From IMG/VR virus record IMGVR_UViG_3300032182_000258, positions 1-24,017 of that record: a stretch of 24,017 nt of DNA; one strand, given 5' to 3'. The position numbers and the translations under genes were made by a program. Under the pieces are notes generated by a model. It was given only the letters and a program-made list of their open reading frames with translations. It searched no databases and was not told the origin of the DNA. Below, one piece after another: positions 1 to 12,000 of the stretch. Within the stretch, counting starts at the first letter, position 1; each line of letters begins with the position of its first letter. The stretch comes from a virus.

Positions 1-1
1 C

Positions 2-3000
2 CAACCAAGAGATCTTCTGAAGATTGATGATGAGATTATCACATATAAAGGAAAAACAGATGTCTCTTTCACAAATTGTGTAAGAGGTTTTTCTGGTATT
101 ACCTCATATAGAGATCCTAGGAATCCAGATGAACTCGTTTTTGAACAAAGTGAAGAAGATTCTCATGTCAATAGAACTCCTGTATTCAATTTAACTTCGG
201 AATACAAAAAAATATTTGTCGATAAGTTAAAATCGCAATTTGCTCCTGGTTTTGAAGGAAGAGATCTTGCAGATGGACTTAATCAGTCACTCTTCATCAA
301 ACAAGCAAAAGATTTCTATTCCTCAAAGGGAACTGACAGATCTTTTGAGATTCTTTTTCGTGCTTTGTTCGGTAGTGACGTAGAAGTCAAAAAACCTCAA
401 GATAATGTATTTAAATTGTCTGATGCTACCTATAGAAGACAATTGGAAATGGTTCTGGAGATCGTTGAGGCAGACGGTGACGTAGATGATCTGATTGGAC
501 AGACCTTATATCAGGATACTAGCGATTTCAATGAAAATGTTAATAAGGCATATGGTTCTATTACAAAAATTGAAAAATTAAGAAGAGAAGGCGTAGATTA
601 TGTAAAAGTTGGTATTGACTATGACTTCAGTAGAGATACTGAGATCTTTGGAACGCTTTTTGGTGAATTTAAAGTTACTGGCAAAACAAAGTTAATTGAT
701 AATGTAGGGTTGGGTGCATCAATCATCAGTGTTGATTCAACTCTTGGATTCTCCACTGTTGGCGAACTGTTTGTTCCATTTAACAACGGTACGACGGGAG
801 TTGTAACCTATACAAATACCACTATCAACCAATTCTTAAATTGTGGTGGTGTTGCAGACGAAATTTCTATTGGCAGTGCCATTATTGAGAATACCAACGT
901 ATATGCTCTAACTCCAAATAACGAAACTGTCAGATTTAGTATTACTGGAGTTTTGAATGAATTAAACTTCAATGAAAGTGAAGTATGCAACTATGAAAAG
1001 GATGATAGGATCTATGTAAGTTCTCTTGGCGAGGATTTCACTGATCTTGTAAGTAAATCATTTGTTTATAATACTCATAACAGATTTAAGATAAAAGAAG
1101 TTTCTAACTTAGATGTTGGTAAGTTTGAATTTACCAGTTTTGAGGATCATGGACTCAATCTTAATGATAGGGTTGAATTAATTAATATTGAACTTGGTCA
1201 AGTCTCTTCTGGTAGAGTTGTAGATATTTCTGGCGAAAATATTTTTGTTGTTGATGAACTCAACGATCTCACAACCGAAGAATCCAGAGGTGGTCTCCAA
1301 TATACATTTGAAGCTCGCAGAAGACCAAAATATGCCGACTCTGTAAATTTCCAAGTAGCGAATAAGTTCTATACCGACGTATTGAATTCCTACAAGGATG
1401 ATGATGGCAATGTTTACGTTGTATCTAACAGCATTCCAAGTTATCGTACAAAATTAGAACTTTCCGATAGATCGGTAAAGATTCCACCTAAAATCTATGT
1501 TGGAGATACGATTAATATTCCAGATCATGGATTTATCACTGGAGAGTCTGTAAACTATACTCCAGACAAAGAATTAGTTGAAGGAAGTGAATTAGAGGAT
1601 GATGATGACATCGCCCTCTTTGGTGAAGAGTCTGAGACTGAGATTGTAACCGCTTTGGGAGATTTATCTGAAAGAGAATACTATGTTAACGTAATTGATA
1701 CTGATAATATCAAATTAGCAAATAGCAGAGCTGATATTGCTGCTGGAGTATTCCAAGACATTAGTGGTATCGCTACTAACCAGTTTTTAACCCCGTCTAG
1801 AAACTATCTGAGACCTCTTGATGCTCAAAAGATTATTAGAGCAATTCCACCCGCCACTGATAACGAAGCACTTGAATTTACTACCGATCCAGACTCAAAA
1901 ACTGGTATTTTGGTGAATGGCGTAGAAATCTTAAACTATAAGTCAGAAAACTTCATTTACTATGGAGAGATTGAGGATGTTGATGTAATCAGTGGAGGAA
2001 GAGGTTATGATGCAGTAAATCCCCCTATCTTGGTGATTTCCGACTCTGTTGGAACTGGGGCAACTGCTACTGTAACTATCAGAGGGTCTTTCAGTCAGAT
2101 TCAGGTTGTTGATGGTGGTTTTAGTTACATTAATCCTCCAACAGTTACAATTAGTGGTGGTAATGGAGAAGGTGCTAGAGCAGAAGCTCTGATGAAGGAT
2201 AAAATCCATGAGAGGTCACTTATTGTAAACAAAGGTGCTGGAACTATCAGTACGAGCACAAATAGTGTCGCATTCTCAACCTATCATGGTTTCATTAATG
2301 GAGAACTGATATTCATTGACAATAACGATCAAACTGCGATTGGAATTGGTTCAACTGAGGGTGATGTAGTCAGAAGATTTGATATTGATGAAAATTCTGG
2401 ATTCTACGTCAGCACTCCAGACTTAAACACTATCAAACTTCATAATGGTCCTGATGATGCAATCGCTGGCATCAATACTGTAAACATTACTGATTTTGGT
2501 CAAGGTAAACAAACCTTTAGAGCAGACCTGCCTAGAAGTGTAATTGCTAGAATTGAGATTGTTGATCCTGGTGAGGGATATGCTACGAATAATATTCATA
2601 TTCAACCATCAGGCATTAATACATCTTCTGACATCATTAGTTACATCAAGCATGGTTTTGAAGACGGAGAACTGATTGAATACAAATATACTGATACTGC
2701 TATTGCTGGACTCGATACATCTTCGGTTCAACAATATTACGTTCTTAAACGAGACGAAAATAGTTTTAGATTAGCAGCTGCTGGAATTGGAACAACCTCC
2801 ACAGATACAAACTATCTGAATAGAGATCATGTTGATATTCAAAGTATTGGATTAGGAACTCACATCTTCAAGTATCCTGACATCAAAGTAGATATTGATG
2901 GAGATGTTGGAATTAATTCCATAAAACTTCTTCTTACAGATCAAACTTCAATTGGAATCGGAACAACTAACGCTGAGGCATTATTCCCAGCGGTGGTTCA

Positions 3001-6000
3001 ACCAATTGTTATTGGTGGTATTGAGAAAGTAAATCTCATTTCTGGAGGAACAGGTTATGGAAATTCTGATGTTGTAAATTATGAGAAACAACCTCTAATC
3101 ACTTTGGATGTTGGAAGTAAAGCTCAACTAAGACCTGTAATTGTAGAAGAACGTCTTCAGTCTGTCATCGTAACAAATGGAGGAACAGGATACAATTCAC
3201 CACCAATTCTAACAGTTCAAGGTGATGGTGATTATGCTGAGGTAACTCCAGTGGTTTCTGGTGGTAAGATTACCGAAGTAATTGTCAATAATGGTGGAAT
3301 TGGATTTAGCACAGCAAAAACTTTTATCGAAATCGAAGAGAGGGGTATAGAAGCAAAATTCCGAGCAAATATTGGTCAATGGAATATTAACAATGTTGAA
3401 AGATTTGAGGATGATTTTGGACCCGATGACTCAATTTTAGCGCCGCCATCTAGAAGAGAGTTTGGATCTCAATATGTTCACTTGTATGCACCAAGAAATC
3501 TTAGAAGAAATCTTTATGCATTGAATATTAATGGAACCAGAAACTTTGGTTCAAATGATTTGAACTTCTCTTTCATTGAAGAAAAGGCTACTAGACACTC
3601 ACCTATCATTGGATGGGCATATGATGGAAATCCAATCTATGGTCCATATGGTTATGCGAGACCTCAGGGCGGAAGAATTAGAAGAATGCGTTCTGGTTAT
3701 AGAAGAATCAGATCAAACAATAGACCCTCAGAATCTAGGTATCCTCTCGGATTTTTTGTAAATGACTATGTTTGGTCTAACGTTGGAGATCTTGACGAGC
3801 ATAATGGAAGATTCTGTAAGACTCCCGATTTCCCCCAAGGCAGATATTGTTACTTCGCTACCATTGGCAATAGAATTTCTAATGACGGTCCTTTCAAAGG
3901 ATTCTTCCCCCCACAGTTCCCATACTTGGTCGGAGATTCATTCAGAAGCAGACCAGTTGATTTCAACTTATTGTCTTCATCAAATACTCAAGATATTGAT
4001 CTCAACGAATCTGGTTTTATCAGAAATGCTAGACCCTATAAGATCAACAGTTATTTTGGGAATAATGAATACATCATCAACCCAACTGAAGATCAGAGAC
4101 AATATGTAAACGTAGAGAGAGCAACAACTGGAAAGGTTGAGTCGTTTACAATTGTATCTGCTGGGTCTAGTTACAGAGTTGGTGATAGACTTGATGTAGA
4201 TAATGATAACAACTTGGGTGATGATGCCCAGGCAGTTGTCAGTTGGATTGATGGTAGAAACATCACCTCTATCGCTGCTTCAACTTACACTTTACCAGAT
4301 GTTGAAGTTCTAGTAAAAGGAGGAACAGGAGCAGCAGTTGGTGTCTGCTCGATTCCCCATGGGTTGAGAAACAATGATAGTGTGGTCATTAGTGGCGTTT
4401 CAACAGACGTTGTTCCTGCCGTTATAGGGCGTCATACCATCGGAATTAACACTACGTCATGGAGACTGGTTTCCGCTGCTTCTACGCCCTCTACGACGGG
4501 TCTCACGACGTATCTGTCCATCTCTGGAGACTTAACACCTACTGGTATTGATGAAAATGATATTATTGGTATCGCATACACCACATCTGTTGGTGTCAAT
4601 TCATTTGAGAAGTTCAAGGTTCTGAATATTGAACCACAGCATAGCAGAGTTAGAGTACAGAGACAAGCTGAAGGAACTATTGGTATTGCACATTCTTACT
4701 TTGCAAAAGTAATTAGTTTCCCGAGACAATTCTCCTTCAATCTTACTGGAGTATCTTCTGACTTTGTTACTCAATCTAATTTTGAACTCTACTTCAATCC
4801 ACAAGATCAAGTTGGCGTAGGAACTTCAATCGGTGTTGGTATTGTCTCCAGTATTCCGTCTAACATTGGAATTGGAACAACAACTGTCTATGGAGAAATT
4901 CCAACAGGATCTATTTTCCTTTCTAATCATGGTTTGAGGACGGGTCAGAAACTGAAGTATAGAACTAATGGTGGAATTGGTGTATCAGTTTCAAACACTG
5001 GAGTTGGTGGAACATTTACACTTGCTGATGGCAGCATTGTATATGCTATCAATGTTTCAAAAGACGCAGTTGGTCTTTCTACCTCTAAAGTAGCAATCGG
5101 AACAGACACCCCAATGGTTGGTGTTGGTTCTACAGCATATCAACTCAGATTCTTAAGCGTTGGAACTGGAGTAACTCATAGCTTCCAATCGGTATTTGAT
5201 GAGGTTGGTCAGCATGTAATCAAAGGCAATTTGGAGGTTTCTGATTTTGAAGTCTTTACTGATATCTTCCATCATCTAGGTGTAGATGACACCGTTCAAG
5301 TTGATATTCTGCCTGGCATCACTTCTTCAATCTTTGTACAGTTTAACAATTACAATAGAAGAATTGTATTCAATAGAGTCGGACTGAGCACCTTCAACAT
5401 TGACGTTGACAACAACGTAATTACGATTAACAGTCATGGATATCGCACTGGTGACAAGATTGTTTGGTCGAAGGAATCTGCCAGCACGTTACCGACTGGA
5501 ATATCTGACAATGGCATGTACTATGTTGTCAAGGATGACAATAACAGATTCAGAATTACCAGAACAAAGAGAGAAGCAGAACTTGAAAGACCACCATTTA
5601 TTAATTTCACTAATGCTGGAATTGGTAGTCAATTAATTTCTTTGATTAATCCACCAATTAATCAAATCCTTGGTAATAGAATTTCTTTTGCTACCACTGA
5701 TTCATCTCTTTCGTTCTCACAGGGTAATAGAATTTTTCCTGCATTTGACATTCAGTTCTTCACTGACAGGAACTATGAGAATGAATTCTTCTCAACTGGT
5801 GACGATGCAAACTTCCCAATTATCACCAGAGGAAGAATTGGAGATCCATCAACTGCAAGTAGCACCACATTATACACGAATAGAAAATTCCCCGAAAAAC
5901 TCTATTACAAGTTTGAACCTTCCTATACAAATAGGATTCCAACTGGAAAGAGAAGAAAGCAGAGAAGATTTGATTCTCTGAATTTTGTTGAAGATGACTC

Positions 6001-9000
6001 TGTAACGGATTTCAACACTATTAATTTTGACTCTTCTGGTTTCAATGGAAGTTATTCTGTTGTTGGAATTGCATCCACTTCATTCAAAGTCAACTCTTTC
6101 AGAGATCTTGAAGGAACTGGTTACGAAAAATCTCAGGCTATCTTCTCATATGTAACTAATTCAAAATTGACTCTTGGTCCGATTAAGGACATTAAACTCA
6201 AGAGCGGTGGTTTCTCATACAACAGACTTCCTGGAATTACCTCTATTGCTTCTTCTGAAGGAAACGGTGCCATCATCAAACCCAATAGCAAGAGTATTGG
6301 TAAGATTAGAGGACAGAAGTTATATGATGTTGGTTGGGGATATCCAAGTGACCTAACTCTCAGACCGAAGGGTAATATTCCAGAGTTGTTGTCTGTCGAT
6401 AGTTTGTTCACTATTGGAAATCTTGGTATTGTAACTGGTGGAAGAAACTACATCATTCCTCCTACTGAGTTTGTAGTGTTTGATGGATCTAGTGGAGAGT
6501 TCATCCCTGAGATTCAACTCAAGTTTGGTCTGACTGGTTCTTCTATTGGTAATGTAAAAATTCTGGCAAATAGCACCAGACTATCAAATGCGAATCCAGT
6601 CATCACCCCACTCAACAATTCAAATGGAGTTGGAATTAAGACTGTTGAATATAATTCAAATGACAGAATTGTAACTCTCAAATTTGATGTTGGATTTACC
6701 ACCACGAATACTTTCCCATTCAAAGTTGGTGATAATGTTCTTGTAGAGAATGTTGGTATTGCTTCTACTGGTTCTGGATACAATTCTTCGGACTACAACT
6801 ATCTCAGATTTGAAGTAATTGAGGTTGATCAAAACATTGGTGGTATTGGATCAATCGCATACAAACTTCCAGAGGATGTTACTTATCCAGGTCTTTACGT
6901 TACCACTAGATCTTATGGTCGTGCTATCCCACCACAAGACCTTCCCAAGTTCAATGCTGATCTACTCCCAACTCAATTTAAAGTTGGGGAGACTATTGTA
7001 ACGACCACTGGCAAATCTGGTAAGGTTGATTATTGGGATTCTGTATCGAAGATTGTCAAGGTTCAATCTCAAGATAATTTCTCTGAAAAAGAACTGATTA
7101 GAGGTTTATCATCTAAAGCACAGGCAATCGTTCGCTCTAAAGTCGATCACGATTCCGACTTTACTGTTGATGCTGTCAGTTCCCCCAGAGCTGAATGGGT
7201 GGATCAACGAGGATTCTTGTCAGAGAATACTCAAAGACTTCATGACAACTTCTACTACCAGAATTTCTCATATGTTCTAAAATCAGAAGTTGCATATGAC
7301 AGATGGGAAGAAGCAGTAAGTTCCCTTAACCATGCGTTAGGATTCAAGAAGTTTGGAGATATGCAGATTATCTCTGAGTCAGAGGATGATGATGCTGTCG
7401 TTTCTACTCCAGAAACTTCGGATATTGAAGTTAAACTGAATCTTGAAAGTAGTGCTGCTACTTATTGTAAGTATGACTTTGATCTTGGAGTTGAAAAGAC
7501 CATTTCGTTTGGTACAAGAAATCTTTCTAATGAAGTTATCTTCAACAATAGAATTATCACTGATTATGTTGAGTCAATCGGTAACAGAGTTCTCTCTATT
7601 GATAACATCAGCACTCTATTCAGTAACACTCCAAGACAGACGCCATTTAGTGTAACTGATGATTTCTTGATTGGTGATACTAGATCAGCAAGATATTATG
7701 CCTTCATTCGCGACGTTCGCTTCACTGATGAAGTTCAGGCGATGGTGTTTGACTTCATTCATGATGATGTCAGAGGTTATCTGGCTCAATATGCACTGAC
7801 TAATTCTCTCCTCGATTTGGGTGGTTTTGACTTTGGTCTTAGTGCATCAACTGGTCAGATTCAATTCTTCCCAACCAAATTTGCTGAAAATAATTATGAG
7901 ATCTTCGGATTCTCTCAGCAACTTCAAGACATTATTCCATCCGTCAACAACCTGAATGTTGTTGGTATTACCACCATTGGTGACTCTGCAGAGTTTGTTC
8001 ATTCCACTAGAAGGATTGGAGCAGGAACCACAACTGGCGACATCATTGTTGGTATCGCTACGACAATGTTCAGTGCGGTCAAGGTGCTTATTTCAACCTC
8101 TGAAAAGAGTGGTGAGTCTCAATATGAGACCAATCAGATTTCTCTGATGCATGACGGCACCGATGTTTATGAGGTTGAGTTCGGTAGAATGAACAATCTC
8201 AATCCTCAGAAGTATACCATTGACTCTGGATTAGGAACTTTCTCCAGTAATATTTCTGGCGGCAATATGAATCTGGTATATCATCCAGATCAAACAAAAG
8301 ATATTGTCGTAAATATCCTTGAGACAAGACTCAGAACTGGTGTTTCCACAATTGGATTCTCAACTCAGTCAATTGACCAAGTTGAATTCGGTGCTGGAAC
8401 TGTCCAGATTCCATCTGGTGCTGGAATATCAACGATTCATACTTTCCCAACAAACTACAAGGGTGCATATTATGTAATGAGGATTAAAGACAAGACCTTT
8501 AATCATCTTGAATTTGAAGAAGCAATTGCTATCACTGACAGTGGTGAAGAGTATCTCACTCAATTCGGCAAGATGGTCAGTGTTGATTCTGTATCTGGAC
8601 TCGGAACAGTCAGTTTGATTAGAAACGAGACTTTAGATAGAGTTGAACTGTCGTTTGACCCAGATGATCAAACTCATGAATATGAAGTTCAGGTTCTTCA
8701 GCACGCTATCGTTTCTCAAACTGGCGAGGGAACTCCAGAACTTGACTATGGATCTGCTAGATTTGTTTCACTCAATGGAACTTATACAGGAACACTGTCT
8801 GATGTTAAGAGATCATTCGGTCTCTTCAATGGTGGAAGACCAATTTTTGTTCGTTCCTTTAATGCCACGGAAGAGACAATTGTAGACGTAGATAACAACA
8901 AAATTATCATTCCCGACCACTTCTATGTAACTGGTGAAAAACTTACATATGATCCAGCTGGAGTTGGTAATACTGCCGCTATTGGCATTGTAACCACTAC

Positions 9001-12000
9001 GATCGCTGGTGTTTCTACAGACATCATGCCACTTGAAGTATTTGCTGTAAAAGTTGACGATCGCTCCATCAGAGTTGCTGCTTCTGCAACAGATGCTCTG
9101 GCAACATCTCCAACAGTTTTAGACTTTACGAGCGTTGGTATTGGAACATCTCATACATTCACAACAACAAATCAAAACTCTAGAGTTCTTCTGACTCTTG
9201 ACAATAACATTCAAGCTCCAATTGTTGCTACTGGTGTTACTAATGTTCTGATTGAGAACATGAACCTGACACAATCACAAATGAAGTTGTCTGGTATTAC
9301 GTCCATCTTTGGTGCTGATCTTATCAGAATTGATGATGAGATTGTTAGAGTTAACTCTGTTGGTGTTGGTAGCACTAACATCTTCTTGGTAACTCGTGCT
9401 TGGATGGGAACTGCCAACCAAGTTCATGCTAGCGGATCAACAATTGAAAAACTGATTGGTGACTTTAATATTGTTGGCAATACTCTCAACTTCGTTGAAG
9501 CACCCATTGGTCAGACTCCTCAAGAAGTTCCTGATGATCCAAATCAGACAGATTACAGTGGTATCCAAACGTCATCTACATTTACTGGTAGATCTTTCAT
9601 CAGAAGTGGTGTAACTGGTTCTGGAGACCACACTTATGAAGATAACTACATCTTCGATAGTTTGACTCGTAATTTTGATGGTGTTACTAGAACGTTTACA
9701 CTTACATCCGAAACTGAGAATGTATCTGGAATCGCAACCAATAATGCTGCAATCGTTGTAAACCAAGTCTTCCAGAAACCTGGAATCTTGAATGATTACA
9801 CTCTTGAAGAGTCCTCTGGAATCACAAGTATCACTTTCTCTGGATACGGAGCATCTGTTGGATACGATCCCAATGTCAGTGCAATTCCTGTTGGTGGTGT
9901 GATTGCTGCTGTTGGATCTACTAGAGGATTTGGATATCAACCACTTATCGGTGCTGGCGCAACAGCAGTCATCTCTGGTTTCGGAACAGTCTCTTTCATC
10001 TCTATCGGAAACAGCGGATCTGGTTATAGAAGTGGAATCCAAACATTCTACAATCAAGATTATGCTGATGTTCCTGTAAATGTGGGTGTTAGAACTTCTG
10101 ATCTCGACACTGCTGAAGTCCTTGCGATTGGAACTGCTACCATCTCTGGTGGATTTATTTCTACTGTAACATTTGACGCTACCTACAGTGCTGGTACTGG
10201 ATACACATTTACAAATCCACCTATCGTTATTATCGATGCTCCTCAGAGATACTCAAATCTTCCTCTGATCTATAGTTCTCAGAGCACTGGCAGAAACATT
10301 GGTACTAATGCTACTGCTACTATTGTTGTTGGACAGGGATCTTCAATTATTGAATTTGAAATCACTAATAATGGATATGGATATGATGTTGATGAGGTCT
10401 TGACAGTTGATACTTCATCTATCGCTGGTGTCAATACTGATACCACTGCTGGAAATGACTTTAGAGAGTTCCAAATCACAATTGAAAATGTCGAATCCGA
10501 CTCCTTTACTGGATGGCACTTCGGTCAACTCGAAGCACTTGATAATATTGATGATGAGTTTGATGGAACAACTCAAGTATTCAACCTAAGAAAAGATGAC
10601 ATCCCATTCTCCATTATTGCTAAGAGAGGTTCTCTAATTGATGTTAGACAGACTTTGATCATCTTCATCAATGATATTTTACAAGAACCAAATGCAGCAT
10701 ATATCTTCAATGGTGGTTCTCAGGTTAGATTTACTGAGGCACCTGTGGCTGGAGATACTTGCAGAATTCTTTTCTACAAGGGAACTGGTGATGTTGACGT
10801 TGTTGACAGAGACATCGAAGAGACTGTTAAGGTTGGCGATACGATTCGTCTCCTCAACAGACCAACAATTGATAAGGAAAGAATCTTTGACCAGGATGCC
10901 AGAGTTATTACTGGTATTCAAACTGTTGATACTGTCAACACAACTCCTTACAGTGGTGTTGGTATTTCAACTGATAATAGATTTGAGAGACCTATTACAT
11001 GGTGTAAGCAACAGGCTGACTTGTTCGTAAATGGAACTTACATCACTAAAGACAGAGATCTCTATGACTCCAGAATCCAACCTGCTGCTCATCTTCTGAA
11101 GAACATTGGCGTTGGTAACACCACTGTCATATATGTTGATAGTGTCCACACTATCTTCGATGACTATAATGAGAATCTTCCAGACAGCAAGCAAGACATA
11201 TTTGTTGTTGAGCAAGATGAGCGTGTCGCTGCTGCAGCAACTGCGATTATCTCTGGATTTGGAACCGTTCTCTCTCTCGATATTACAAGTGGTGGATCTG
11301 GATATGTGAATACTCCTTCTGTCAGCATCGCAGCTGCAGCAGGATTGGGAACCACAACTCGTGCTCAAGCAACGGCAACCATCTCAAATGGAAGTGTCTC
11401 TGCTATCACAATGACATCTCCTGGAACTGGATATACGTTCAAGCAACTGCCTCCGATTTTGATCGAAGCAGATAAATTGAGGAGAGAGAAGATTACTTCT
11501 GTTGAATATCAGGGTGACTTTGGTATTGTATCTGGCATTGGTTCAACTTCTGTAGGCGTTGCTACAACTGGCATCACATTTGATCTCCTGATCCCGAATG
11601 GTTCTGTTCTCAGACAATCTGATGTAACAGGTCCACTTGGAGTCACAACAATCTCTGGCATCACCACAGGTCAATATTTTGTTATCACTGGAACTGCTAG
11701 CACAGACATCACTGGATTTGGTTACACCTCTTATGACAGAGAGGGTGGAAGAATTGGCATTGGAACCACTGGACTTGACAACGTATATCAAGTTATTGAT
11801 TACACTGATATCTTTGATTATGCTGTTGGATTTGGTTCTGGTGTTGGTGTTGGATCAACATACTTCAGAAGAGTCACTGCCAGTGTGAATACATATGATG
11901 GTATTGTTGGATTTGGTTCTTCTGCATCATTCGGTAAGTTCTCCTGGGGCGCGATTACAAACTTCTCAAGACCAGATGAACAAGCATTTACAGCATATCT

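Noticed and set aside
365-367. TTG as start of the giant gene
   Set aside because: The frame is open to the left edge, and the upstream codons (nt 287-364) encode part of the gp7-like block, so this TTG is an internal Leu codon.
4186-4230. Possible EF-hand-like calcium loop (LDVDNDNNLGDDAQ)
   Set aside because: Spacing of the acidic residues does not complete a standard 12-residue loop and no flanking helices are evident; it fits better as an acidic turn of an SGGxGY-type module.
9572-10057. 161-codon antisense open frame
   Set aside because: Ser/Cys/Arg-rich shadow translation opposite a well-supported beta-repeat coding region; no start signal or family resemblance.
10967-11368. 133-codon antisense open frame
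   Set aside because: Ser/Cys-rich shadow opposite the repeat modules, without a coding-like composition.
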